From Sipunculus nudus (Eukaryota; Annelida; Sipuncula; Golfingiida; Sipunculidae): a stretch of 64,000 nt of DNA. The notes under the pieces were generated by a model that was not told the origin of the DNA, searched no databases, and saw only the letters and a program-made list of their open reading frames with translations. The DNA is taken from contig CM049313.1 of NCBI GenBank assembly GCA_026874595.1, positions 65,726,159 to 65,790,158 on the forward strand, in the 5' to 3' direction. Positions 36,654-49,332 of the stretch are shown in pieces; within the stretch, counting starts at the first letter, position 1; each line of letters starts with the position of its first letter. The position numbers and the translations under genes were made by a program.

Positions 36654-36830
36654 ACCGATATGGCGCTAGGCCTGGACAGTCGAGGGGTAAAACGCTTGGC
36701 TCTCTCCACTGGCGACCCGGGTTCGATTCCAGCATTGTTTTGAGAGTGGGATGTAGCTGTCCTTCCAAGTCAGGTGGTTTTCTCCGGGGTCTCTGGTTTC
36801 CTCCATCACTACAGACTACCGAACGCCATC
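36654..36830 (+). mobile_element. tRNA-derived SINE B, unit 1 copy
   Basis: It has a perfect polymerase III B box GGGTTCGATTCC (36719-36730), a weak A box in GGACAGTCGAGGGG, and a downstream core GTGGTTTTCTCCGGGG then TCTGGTTTCCTCCATCAC. The TTTTCTCCGGG...GGTTTCCTCC core recalls the conserved central domain of a widespread animal SINE superfamily (Meta-SINE type, from memory). It is distinct from SINE A. Confidence 0.6.
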
Positions 36831-38090
36831 ATCTGATTCATGAAGAGTGCCTTTATTAGTTGTTATTATAACTATTTTACAATGCATGTTAAATAAATAA
36901 GTTTATATTTTTTCACGTTGTTATGCTGTGCCGGCAAGGTATACTCGCAAAGGGTCAGACGAATCGATAACATTAGCTTCTACGTGACTGATATAAAAGT
37001 GACCTTTGTTGGTAACACTGTCATATTGTGTTGGATGTACCAATGCCTGCCGAATAGCTTTATAAAAGCTGTTAACAGCCCTTGGCAAGAGCAGGCAATC
37101 GTGTTAACTGCGGCACAAATAAACTTTAATGTGTCTCCAGTGTCTGACACAATCATTATTATCCGAAAGCATTATTAGCGGATATGTGGGTATGGATAAT
37201 TTGTTATTTTACATAAATTAATTTTTCATGTAAATACAAACATTTGCTACTCAGACTTTGTCAGTAGTCTTTGATAACGCATTTCTTTTATCTCTGTTGC
37301 AGTAGGTTTAATAATAATATTAAAAATCATAAAAGTAATACACCCATTTAAATGCAAATAACGAGCAGAAGACAGTGATAAGAATGTGAATCCAGTACGT
37401 AAAGTAATAGGCCTAAACTGTTAACAATAGATGACAATTTAGAGCTCTTAAAGAAAATACCAAAAAGGGACAAAGCTTTCAGCGACACCATTTGCGGTAA
37501 GGTTACACCGTCAATTTGCTTATTTGGATATCAACATTGCGACATTGTTAGGGGAATAATGCTAGAACAGCCTTATAGGATAAAAACCTGAAATACTAAC
37601 GCAGAAGAAATACCTCGACTCTCGAGAGAAAACAGCAGACCATTGTTAAGAAATTGGTGCAGCTGCGCAGAAGCTGAGTGTTTTAGGATTGAACGCTACG
37701 TTAATCTACTTCCACTGCAATTTAATGGACCATTTTCCTACGCATGCGCAGAAAAGCAGGATGCCTCGGCCTCGGTACAGCGATTGCTTGCTGAAGGTTT
37801 GTTTAAATTTCAAACTGTCGAATAAAGCGCATTATTCCATTGTCATTTTAGCAACATCTTTTTTGTCTGAATACAATGAAAACAAGATTTAAAGCAATTA
37901 AAAGACACCGCATCATATCCTGCAATACTTGGTAATTGCTATGGAACATGCATTATTTGCCATACAACAGAAACAGAATATTTTGAACATGGCAAGCTGC
38001 GCTGAGATAACACGAAGTTGAACCGTTTTACCATCTGCAAGAAGCCATTACGGACTGAAAGTAAAGTTTCATTTTCTTATATGATGATTT

Positions 38091-38110
38091 CAACTAACTA
38101 AGGTTAGTTG
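38091..38110. repeat. 8 bp inverted repeat (hairpin) in unit 1
   Basis: CAACTAAC and GTTAGTTG are perfect inverted arms with a TAAG spacer. The same hairpin is at 41316-41335 in unit 2. In unit 3 similarity ends inside its right arm. Confidence 0.8.
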
Positions 38111-38289
38111 GGCCTCCCTGCATGTCAAGAGAGAAGATTCTAGGTGTAGTCGTTACGATTTGTGCCCTGTTAACAGATGGCCGCATCTTAAGAGGTCTCA
38201 AAAATAGAGAAAAATATTGGTAACTAGATGTGTCGGAACGACACGAATGCCCCCGCCTTGGGCAAATTAGAAACATTTGTAAAATTTGG

Positions 38290-38850
38290 AAAATTTTTTA
38301 AGTTCAGGAGGTGTCATATGGTCAAAAGTAGGTCAACAAGGGCAAAATGCAAACTCGATCTGTAACGGGTCATTATCAAGCAACACACCAAAAATCATGC
38401 CAGTATATGCAGGCATTGTGAAAAAAAGTCCATACATGTGCATTTTCCATAAAAATTTCTGTCTTTCATGAAATTTTCTATGTTTAGGATCCGTAAAACA
38501 ATCAAAAGTAGGTCAACCAGGATGAAACGCAAACTCGATCTGTAACTGTCATTATCTGCCCACACAAAAAAAATCAGGGTGGTATCTGCAGGCATTGAGG
38601 AAAAAAAGTCAGTACATATGCATTTGTTATGAAAATTTATATTTTTCATGAAACTTTCTATGTTCAGGAGCAGTCAAATGGTCAAAAGTAGATCAACTGA
38701 GACGAAACAGGAACTCGATCTGTAACTGGTCATTATCTGCCTACACACCAAAAATCAGGCCCATATCTGCAGGCACTGCGAAAAAAAGTCCATACATGTG
38801 CACTTTTTTATGAAATTTTCTATGTGAGAGCACCGCCAAACGGTCAACAA
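38290..38850 (+). repeat. 180 bp sub-repeat block in unit 1
   Basis: Three diverged monomers of 180 bp (marker TCAAAAGTA at 38322, 38502 and 38682), plus a partial fourth that runs into the SINE at the unit junction. Shared landmarks are AACTCGATCTGTAAC, TATCTGCAGGCA and AAAAAAAGTC. The exact 180-base spacing despite sequence divergence suggests an older, satellite-like array. Confidence 0.85.
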
Positions 38851-38875
38851 GTTGAAGGAAGATACCCGGCTAATT

Positions 38876-39108
38876 GGCTTCTGTGGCTCAGAGGTAGGGC
38901 ACAGGATTCAAAACCGGGAGATCGTGAATTCGAATCTCACAAGAGGCCGTCGGATTTTTCACGGTCAACCTGCACCAGTGTGAGCGCTTTTCAGGGTAAA
39001 ATAGCCCAACGGCTATGTTTCAATGGAAAACGGGTGCGCCTTTAGGGAGTTCCTCGGTTGTATGGCCCGCAGGTGAGTTGTCACCGGGCCTTGCTAACAC
39101 AAGGAAAT
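38876..39108 (+). mobile_element. tRNA-derived SINE A, unit 2 copy
   Basis: The same element as at 35654, carried along by duplication of the 3.2 kb unit rather than by a separate insertion, since its flanks are identical on the right side. Confidence 0.75.
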
Positions 39109-39875
39109 TAAATGAGGTGAAGCGTGTGATAATGCCTTGCAACGTAGTCCAAAACCGCAATTGGATTCTGCTGATGTACATATATTTAGAGATAAGCTAG
39201 CTTTAAAGAAATAGAGGCGGTTACATCAAAAAACAAAGTATTAAAAAAGATACCACGCTAGCACAACCTGGGAGTTTTTTTCTGTTTTGTTTCAATAATG
39301 TACACAATCGGGGCCTGGACTAACCGGACGGTTGGCAATGATAATTAGGCTGATTAGCCTGCTGGAGTCGGGATAAAAGCAATATCGAGGAATGCAACGC
39401 AGTGGTCTTCCATCATGTTGCATTCATAAGTGGTAAACAGACCGTGATCTAAATATTATGCTAGGCATGATGAATTAACACAAGAGAACACATGTGGACT
39501 CACAACCCAAACCGAAACTCCGTCTCTATTGTAACGAGTAATTTCCTTTATGTGTATAAGTTGGCTGCCGTCCAGTTAACCGTCAGAGCCATGCCTGTAT
39601 TCATGCGGTTAAAATTTAAAAAAAACATGCGGAGGGGTTTACCAATATGCTGAGTTAAAACAAACTTTTCTTGCCCATGTTAAATGTTGTAAGAGAGTAT
39701 TCTAAATATGATAAAGATTAGTAAGGTTTATTTTAATTGAGGTGTACATATAGGTCATAAGGCGTTGTAAAAATTTACGAAAATATTTGCTTCCTCATGG
39801 GGCCTTATAATGCGTTCCTCATACTTGGATGTAAAGGCACTCTGGCAGCCAGTAATCTGGTCGTATTGTCAGAGG

Positions 39876-40052
39876 ACAGATATGGCGCTAGGCCTGGACA
39901 GTCGAGGGGTTAAACGCTTGGCTCTCTCCACTGGCGACCCGGGTTCGATTCCAGCATTGTTTTGAGAGTGGGATGTAGCTGTCCTTCCAAGTCAGGTGGT
40001 TTTCTCCGGGGTCTCTGGTTTCCTCCATCACTACAGACTACCGAACGCCATC
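39876..40052 (+). mobile_element. tRNA-derived SINE B, unit 2 copy
   Basis: The unit 2 equivalent of 36654-36830. The B box lies at 39941-39952. It differs by GGACAGAT for GGACCGAT and TTAAACG for AAAACG. Confidence 0.6.
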
Positions 40053-41514
40053 ATCTGATTCATGAAGAGTGCCTTTATTAGTTGTTATTATAACTATTTT
40101 ACAATGCATGTTAAATAAATAAGTTTATATTTTTTCACGTTGTTATGCTGTGCCGGCAAGGTATACTCGCAAAGGGTCAGACGAATCGATAACATTAGCT
40201 TCTACGTGACTGATATAAAAGTGACCTTTGTTGGTAACACTGTCATATTGTGTTGGATGTACCAATGCCTGCCGAATAGCTTTATAAAAGCTGTTAACAG
40301 CCCTTGGCAAGAGCAGGCAATCGTGTTAACTGCGGCACAAATAAACTTTAATGTGTCTCCAGTGTCTGACACAATCATTATTATCCGAAAGCATTATTAG
40401 CGGATATGTGGGTATGGATAATTTGTTATTTTACATAAATTAATTTTTCATGTAAATACAAACATTTGCTACTCAGACTTTGTCAGTAGTCTTTGATAAC
40501 GCATTTCTTTTATCTCTGTTGCAGTAGGTTTAATAATAATAATATTAAAAATCATAAAAGTAATACACCCATTTAAATGCAAATAACGAGCAGAAGACAG
40601 TGATAAGAATGTGTCTCCAGTACGTAAAGTAATAGGCCTAAACTGTTAACAATAGATGACAATTTAGAGCTCTTAAAGAAAATACCAAAAAGGGACAAAG
40701 CTTTCAGCGACACCATTTGCGGTAAGGTTACACCGTCAATTTGCTTATTTGGATATCAACATTGCGACATTGTTAGGGGAATAATGCTAGAACAGCTTTA
40801 TAGGATAAAAACCTGAAATACTAACGCAGAAGAAATACCTCGACTCTCGAGAGAAAACAGCAGACCATTGTTAAGAAATTGGTGCAGCTGCGCAGAAGCT
40901 GAGTGTTTTAGGATTGAACGCTACGTTAATCTACTTCCACTGCAATTTAATGGACCATTTTCCTACGCATGCGCAGAAAAGCAGGATGCCTCGGCCTCGG
41001 TACAGCGATTGCTTGCTGAAGGTTTGTTTAAATTTCAAACTGTCGAATAAAGCGCATTATTCCATTGTCATTTTTGCAACATCTTTTTTGTCTGAATACA
41101 ATGAAAACAAGATTTAAAGCAATTAAAAGACACCGCATCATATCCTGCAATACTTGGTAATTGCTATGGAACATGCATTATTTGCCATACAACAGAAACA
41201 GAATATTTTGAACATGGCAAGCTGCGCTGAGATAACACGAAGTTGAACCGTTTTACCATCTGCAAGAAGCCATTACGGACTGAAAGTAAAGTTTCATTTT
41301 CTTATATGATGATTTCAACTAACTAAGGTTAGTTGGGCCTCCCTGCATGTCAAGAGAGAAGATTCTAGGTGTAGTCGTTACGATTTGTGCCCTGTTAACA
41401 GATGGCCGCATCTTAAGAGGTCTCAAAAATAGAGAAAAATATTGGTAACTAGATGTGTCGGAACGACACGAATGCCCCCGCCTTGGGCAAATTAGAAACA
41501 TTTGTAAAATTTGG

Positions 41515-42075
41515 AAAATTTTTTAAGTTCAGGAGGTGTCATATGGTCAAAAGTAGGTCAACAAGGGCAAAATGCAAACTCGATCTGTAACGGGTCATTA
41601 TCAAGCAACACACCAAAAATCATGCCAGTATATGCAGGCATTGTGAAAAAAAGTCCATACATGTGCATTTTCCATAAAAATTTCTGTCTTTCATGAAATT
41701 TTCTATGTTTAGGATCCGTAAAACAATCAAAAGTAGGTCAACCAGGATGAAACGCAAACTCGATCTGTAACTGTCATTATCTGCCCACACAAAAAAAATC
41801 AGGGTGGTATCTGCAGGCATTGAGGAAAAAAAGTCAGTACATATGCATTTGTTATGAAAATTTATATTTTTCATGAAACTTTCTATGTTCAGGAGCAGTC
41901 AAATGGTCAAAAGTAGGTCAACTGAGACGAAACAGGAACTCGATCTGTAACTGGTCATTATCTGCCTACACGACAAAAATCAGGCCCATATCTGCAGGCA
42001 CTGCGAAAAAAAGTCCATACATGTGCACTTTTTTATGAAATTTTCTATGTGAGAGCACCGCCAAACGGTCAACAA
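41515..42075 (+). repeat. 180 bp sub-repeat block in unit 2
   Basis: The equivalent block in unit 2, with only a few base changes. It is absent from unit 3. Confidence 0.85.
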
Positions 42076-42100
42076 GTTGAAGGAAGATACCCGGCTAATT

Positions 42101-42333
42101 GGCTTCTGTGGCTCAGAGGTAGGGCACAGGATTCAAAACCGGGAGATCGTGAATTCGAATCTCACAAGAGGCCGTCGGATTTTTCACGGTCAACCTGCAC
42201 CAGTGTGAGCGCTTTTCAGGGTAAAATAGCCAAACGGCTATGTTTCAATGGAAAACGGGTGCGCCTTTAGGGAGTTCCTCGGTTGTATGGCCCGCAGGTG
42301 AGTTGTCACCGGGCCTTGCTAACACAAGGAAAT
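42101..42333 (+). mobile_element. tRNA-derived SINE A, unit 3 copy
   Basis: Third copy through array duplication. One base differs near 42232 (GCCAAACGG instead of GCCCAACGG). Confidence 0.75.
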
Positions 42334-43101
42334 AAAATGAGGTGAAGCGTGTGATAATGCCTTGCAACGTAGTCCAAAACCGCAATTGGATTCTGCTGAT
42401 GTACATATATTTAGAGATAAGCTAGCTTTAAAGAAATAGAGGCGGTTACATCAAAAAACAAAGTATTAAAAAAGATACCACGCTAGCACAACCTGGGAGT
42501 TTTTTTCTGTTTTGTTTCAATAATGTACACAATCGGGGCCTGGACTAACCGGACGGTTGGCAATGATAATTAGGCTGATTAGCCTGCTGGAGTCGGGATA
42601 AAAGCAATATCGAGGAATGCAACGCAGTGGTCTTCCATCATGTTGCATTCATAAGTGGTAAACAGACCGTGATCTAAATATTATGCTAGGCATGATGAAT
42701 TAACACAAGAGAACACATGTGGACTCACAACCCAAACCGAAACTCCGTCTCTATTGTAACGAGTAATTTCCTTTATGTGTATAAGTTGGCTGCCGTCCAG
42801 TTAACCGTCAGAGCCATGCCTGTATTCATGCGGTTAAAATTTAAAAAAAAACATGCGGAGGGGTTTACCAATATGCTGAGTTAAAACAAACTTTTCTTGC
42901 CCATGTTAAATGTTGTAAGAGAGTATTCTAAATATGATAAAGATTAGTAAGGTTTATTTTAATTGAGGTGTACATATAGGTCATAAGGCGTTGTAAAAAT
43001 TTACGAAAATATTTGCTTCCTCATGGGGCCTTATAATGCGTTCCTCATACTTGGATGTAAAGGCACTCTGGCAGCCAGTAATCTGGTCGTATTGTCAGAG
43101 G

Positions 43102-43278
43102 ACCGATATGGCGCTAGGCCTGGACAGTCGAGGGGTAAAACGCTTGGCTCTCTCCACTGGCGACCCGGGTTCGATTCCAGCATTGTTTGAGAGTGGGATG
43201 TAGCTGTCCTTCCAAGTCAGGTGGTTTTCTCCGGGGTCTCTGGTTTCCTCCATCACTACAGACTACCGAACGCCATCA
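43102..43278 (+). mobile_element. tRNA-derived SINE B, unit 3 copy
   Basis: The unit 3 equivalent, with its B box at 43167-43178 and one T deleted just after it (GTTTGAG for GTTTTGAG). Confidence 0.6.
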
Positions 43279-46200
43279 TCTGATTCATGAAGAGTGCCTT
43301 TATTAGTTGTTATTATAACTATTTTACAATGCATGTTAAATAAATAAGTTTATATTTTTTCACGTTGTTATGCTGTGCCGGCAAGGTATACTTACAAAGG
43401 GTCAGACGAATCGATAACATTAGCTTCTACGTGACTGATATAAAAGTGACCTTTGTTGGTAACACTGTCATATTGTGTTGGATGTACCAATGCCTGCCGA
43501 ATAGCTTTATAAAAGCTGTTAACAGCCCTTGGCAAGAGCAGGCAATCGTGTTAACTGCGGCACAAATAAACTTTAATGTGTCTCCAGTGTCTGACACAAT
43601 CATTATTATCCGAAAGCATTATTAGCGGATATGTGGGTATGGATAATTTGTTATTTTACATAAATTAATTTTTCATGTAAATACAAACATTTGCTACTCA
43701 GACTTTGTCAGTAGTCTTTGATAACGCATTTCTTTTATCTCTGTTGCAGTAGGTTTAATAATAATAATATTAAAAATCATAAAAGTAATACACCCATTTA
43801 AATGCAAATAACGAGCAGAAGACAGTGATAAGAATGTGTCTCCAGTACGTAAAGTAATAGGCCTAAACTGTTAACAATAGATGACAATTTAGAGCTCTTA
43901 AAGAAAATACCAAAAAGGGACAAAGCTTTCAGCGACACCATTTGCGGTAAGGTTACACCGTCAATTTGCTTATTTGGATATCAACATTGCGACATTGTTA
44001 GGGGAATAATGCTAGAACAGCTTAATAGGATAAAAACCTGAAATACTAACGCAGAAGAAATACCTCGACTCTCGAGAGAAAACAGCAGACCATTGTTAAG
44101 AAATTGGTGCAGCTGCGCAGAAGCTGAGTGTTTTAGGATTGAACGCTACGTTAATCTACTTCCACTGCAATTTAATGGACCATTTTCCTACGCATGCGCA
44201 GAAAAGCAGGATGCCTCGGCCTCGGTACAGCGATTGCTTGCTGAAGGTTTGTTTAAATTTCAAACTGTCGAATAAAGCGCATTATTCCATTGTCATTTTA
44301 GCAACATCTTTTTTGTCTGAATACAATGAAAACAAGATTTAAAGCAATTAAAAGACACCGCATCATATCCTGCAATACTTGGTAATTGCTATGGAACATG
44401 CATTATTTGCCATACAACAGAAACAGAATATTTTGAACATGGCAAGCTGCGCTGAGATAACACGAAGTTGAACCGTTTTACCATCTGCAAGAAGCCATTA
44501 CGGACTGAAAGTAAAGTTTCATTTTCTTATATGATGATTTCAACTAACTAAGGTTTTCTATTCTATTAATAGGAAATAAAACACGTCTTATACAAAAGTT
44601 TAATGTACTCTTATACAAAAGTTACTACATTTTTTTCCAGCGATTGCAAAACATAAGCAATACCAAATAATGTGAGAGTGAATCTCCTTTATATAATAAA
44701 ATGACTACATCTGCCGACAGTTGCGGCGTATCCATTTCCATTGAAAACTACGTCATATAACCCCCCCCCCCCCAAATGCGAGAACATTAATCCTGTACCG
44801 TACGAAAAATCGTATAAAATCAAATTTTGTGTGTCAATTCGGGTTCAGAGAGAGTATAAATAAATTCGAATGATCAAGAAATTTCGCTGCAATTCCTGCT
44901 CTAGTGCCTAAACCGTACACACTTTAAAAGTTTAGCTTCCCTGGCCCTGACCCTTTTTCCTGAAGCTGCAACAGTCACCAGGTGGCGCGTATGAAGCATC
45001 ATACTGGATACAGAATATTTATCATGGATGTCAAGGATAAACACAACAGATCCTGACCCTGCGCCGTAGGTTGATGGCGGGTATGACGTTTGACGTGAGG
45101 GAAACCCTGGGAAATCCCCACGAGTCATGTTTAGTTTTTACCGCTTGAGATGGAATGCTGCCTGATTCGTTATTGTTGAAGGGACATACCGATGTTAAAG
45201 AATTGTGTTATGCTACCATATGATAAATAAATGTTTGTTTTCTGGTATCTGACACATTTGTAGCCAGGGTATTGTAGTTTTGATGTCCACTGGAATGTCT
45301 CCAGTATTCAAACACTCTACTATACTATGGCTCTCTCATAGCGGAGAGCAACGAATCTAGGGTTGTAGTTTTCAGATGCCTCTAATTAATTTATTTAGGT
45401 ATATTTGTTTCCTAGTTAAAGTCCTTTTTCTGTGTGTTTCAAAAGACCATTTTTTTGGTGACGTTTAGGGCATACCGGCATCGTAACATAAATTGGGACA
45501 CGGCGTCGGCCAGTAAAGGAGACATTCGGTTGGCGGGAGGAATAAAAACGTACCAAAAGCGACCCCGAAATGATCATGAACGAAAAAGGTTCGAGATAGC
45601 CCTGGGAAGATAGGGGATCAGAACGGAAAATGACCCTTTTTCACTTTTTTAGGGGTTAGAACAAAGTGGCTTTTGTCCTATTTATATTTTAGGGATGAAT
45701 AAATCGCATTATTTGAACATTTCAAGAAAATTCCGTCATGATGTTTATAATCTCTTCATATTCGCCTTAATAATCTTTTATTTGTGCATTTATCACTGCG
45801 GAAATTTAGAATATAGGACAGACTTCCGTGACCTTCTTTATTCGTTGTTATAAATGTTAGCCTATAATATATAAGAAATGTAATATATTAAATGTAAAAT
45901 ATAGCAAAGAAATGTATTTTTTTTTTGCCGGTTACCAAAATATATATCCCATAATATGTAATGAGCATGAAGGAAATGGTGAGTGGAAGAGGGGGCTTTT
46001 GCCCTCTTTGCAGGGAGAGCGGGTGTAGTCACTTTTACTTTAAAAGTCATTTAATGAACACAGTATACAATTGTCCACAATGATGCGAATTAGAGTCACA
46101 CGTTACAGTATATATATATATACTAAACACCTATCCATATTCAATTTTCTGGACTACAATAAGAAAATATCCATATTAAATTTTCGTCAATACAAAATAT

Positions 46201-48855
46201 CTATCCATTTTTTTTCAGCAAACAAAGATAATGGATCGAGCGGAATTGGGAAACTCTACCTGGTTGGCGGTACCTAATAGACATTTAATCAAGAGACAGT
46301 CTAGGTAAGGCCGAAGGGCAACGGTGGACTCTGGCAAAGTGCCCTAAAAATAATAAACTACAAACTGCAAAGCCTGGTACATTGTATTTTAGTTAACCAT
46401 TGGAGAGGTTCTTCATTGTACGTCATTATCAAATTTATGTATTTTATAATAGGTTGTGTTTAGTAAATATAACTGCGTTGAAATACGCACTCATTAAGCT
46501 CACAACTGAGTTTTACATGATTTTTTTTATTTTAGCAGATGTTTACCTCAAATTCGCGATGATATTTAAAGAGGACCTTCAGCCAAGAATAAGAGCGAGT
46601 GAGCCATAAATACAGCCCACCAGGCCCCCAATTTATTAAGGCGCAAGTGTCGACACCATGTGGGCAATGATAAAGTTGGCGCAGTATAAATCTCATTTTA
46701 ATCTGAAGCAGGTGCGCGCGTTTTTATCAGGCCCTCAAGTCCATGCATGTGAAAACCCAATCGGTCATGCAACCTGCTGATCTGATGTATTATGACCGTT
46801 AGAAGTAAAAGCAATCAGGGTAATCTAGTTCTTTTAACCCAAGTAACCTTTCACATTTTAAAGAACTTAAATACACCGCGGAGTAATGAATATGCATGTA
46901 ATTTGTTTTTATAGAATATTGAACCGAGGCCTTGATATTACCTAAAAGAATTATATTCGATTACTGTTAGCACTGTAACACAAAATACAAAATTCATGTT
47001 TCAAATTTTAGTCACATGCGTAGATATGTTCACATGATTTGTTCGTAAAGATTATTCAAAGAGATTATAAACAAAAGTCTAAAATAAATAATATCAGAAT
47101 AAATCATGAATTCAAATTCTAATGCATTGATGTCTATACTGAATAGGGAATCTTAAACCATTCATCATTGCCATAAATCAAGAAAATGTATCGGGTGAAA
47201 AGTAATATAATTCGATTAATGTGAATGAAATAATGAAAAAGTTTGCCTTACATAAATAAGACTAAAAACTACACAATCAAATGTTAACGTACCGAATGTG
47301 ACCGCCCATTTCCCCGGAGGCAAAGGTCCCAAGGGTCAGATGACAAGCACATGCTGCTACAGGTGTTTCACGTGTTTATATTTCGAGAGCAAAGTGAAGT
47401 CAAATGCAGTATCAAAACCATAAAATATTTAATACTTGATCACAAAAATTACACATTTTATGAGTAATTAAACAAACAAAAAACGTTTTCAGAATGAAAC
47501 TGTATTCCATACTGAAACATTTCCCTGCATAAAACACTCATAAAATATAAAAAAAAAATAAAATATAAAAAGACTAAAACATGACCTAAAGGATATTAGC
47601 GTTTTCATTTTCCTCGTTGTATGAAGCCGCATGTAATACGATAGAATCCAATTGTCTGATTTGGCCGACTTTTACGTCCGATATCCGTTGCATCGAAGAA
47701 ATAATGTGACAAGTATGTCCTACAACTGAGCCATAATCATTGTTGTTTAGACTTGGATTTTCTCCTAACCTGTCCCTGCAGGAAAGTGCACCTAATCTAT
47801 TTTCCCATGTGGGCAAGGAACCTGTAGACACTGAAAAGCAGAAGTACAAGAAGACAAAAAACGAAGCACATTTAAAGAATGGAAAATCACATGACTGAAA
47901 GAAGAGGACAATTAATTATCCCGTACACTTGTATTACGTACGCGATGCTCTAGATAAGGACATCGTGACAATAGAACTAAGACACAAAATCTACAGATAA
48001 AGGTAAAAACAACAAACCAGCAACTGCTTCGTCTCAATAAAGAAACGTTTTTCTGTGGATGTTTTCAATTATGCTAATTGCAAGACCAGGTATATTTGGC
48101 TTGAAAAATTAGGCTTCAGCTGAATAATTTTATAAATAAAAAATGATATAAAGTGATAACTCTATTCTTATTCAAAGTATTTCGATTAAATCCAGTTTAA
48201 CTGTGTTCATAATAATCATAGATTAGGGCGATATATATGTTATATTTCTGAAAACAAATGTTTTATAATAATCATGTGCGTACAGGAATAAAACTTAAAG
48301 TAAACTTTCTTGGTATGAATTGTACAAGTCTTGTACTCTCAGTATAGGTATATTATTTATTATTATGTTAATAAGAAAAAAAAGTTTTAAAGATATCTTA
48401 ATAATAGAAAACAAATCATTTTCTTTATGCATTAATAACTCCTATTGATTACGTATTGTATATATATATATTTAGCCAATGGATAATTAACACACATATA
48501 CACCTGATACAGCACTATATTTACGCCTTTGAAACATGACTCTCGCTAAAAGCTAGATGTTACACCATCATTATGCGGCTCGTCCGGCAATGTTTATTGA
48601 CTTTTCGGATTATCATACAAGATTCGTGTCGAAGTCGTGTGCCAGTCTACTGTAAAATAAAATACCTGAATAATTCACCTTGAAACATTTAATGGATTAA
48701 AGAATCAAAATACAAAAAAAACTATATAAAATACATGTTTTATTATCGTAACTTCGGTAGTCACATGACTATTATTGATCACAAACACTTATTACTTATT
48801 ACTCTCCCAACTTGTGCTTATCTTCTTCGATATTTGTATTGGTGCATGCTATAGC

Positions 48856-48923
<68 letters not shown>
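48856..48923. repeat. Compound microsatellite, AT then GA
   Basis: An AT run (48856-48892) joined by TAT to a GA run (48896-48923). Confidence 0.95.
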
Positions 48924-48925
<2 letters not shown>

Positions 48926-49230
48926 ACAGACAGACAAACGCATATATGGAGAGACAAACAGACTAACATACTCACATATATAAATAACTCTGAAGAAAAA
49001 CAACTGTTAATTTACAACAATCTGTTTCACGGGATGCGACCCGATCATCAGGTGAATTTGGTTAGATTGAAGCTAACAGCGTTTTAAAGAATAGTCGAAA
49101 TTAGCTTTGTTTATTCTGTAGATGTTATAAGTTGAATTTCGGGATATGGTGGGTTAACAAAAGTGATTGACAGCGTACCTGTCGCTGGAGCTGGAGTAGA
49201 AGGTGGTGTTACCCTCCGGTGTAAAGTGCT

Positions 49231-49248
49231 ATATATATATATATACAC

Positions 49249-49331
<83 letters not shown>

Positions 49332-49332
49332 T
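49231..49332. repeat. Compound microsatellite, AT then AG
   Basis: A short AT run, an ACACATAA break, a long AT run (49252-49293), then an AG run (49295-49332). It has the same AT-purine architecture as the tract 340 bases upstream. Confidence 0.95.

Larger units (their letters stand above)
35629..38850 (+). repeat. 3.2 kb tandem array, unit 1 (complete)
   Basis: A complete unit of 3222 bp beginning GTTGAAGGAAGATACCCGGC. The order is: SINE A (35654-35886), unique sequence, SINE B (36654-36830), unique sequence with two short open frames (36918-37178 and 37643-37825) also present in all copies, a hairpin at 38091-38110, and a 180 bp sub-repeat (38290-38850). It is near identical to units 2 and 3. 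Private changes include GAATCCAG near 37391, where the others have GTCTCCAG. The short frames have no recognisable family, and their conservation only reflects the youth of the array. Confidence 0.95.
38851..42075 (+). repeat. 3.2 kb tandem array, unit 2 (complete)
   Basis: A complete unit of 3225 bp with the same order of parts as unit 1. Differences are a handful of substitutions and small indels, for example one extra AAT in the AATAAT run near 40540. It has its own variants (GGACAGATATG and GGGGTTAAACG near 39876-39912) where units 1 and 3 agree, and shares others only with unit 3. Confidence 0.95.
42076..44555 (+). repeat. 3.2 kb tandem array, unit 3 (partial)
   Basis: Similarity to units 1 and 2 starts at GTTGAAGGAAG and stops after CAACTAACTAAGGTT, about 2480 bp in. 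The hairpin's right arm and the 180 bp sub-repeat block (about 745 bp) are absent. The array therefore holds about 2.77 copies. Confidence 0.95.

Noticed and set aside
36918-37178. 86-codon frame repeated three times in the array
   Set aside because: Its repetition reflects duplication of the whole 3.2 kb unit, not selection; no domain seen.
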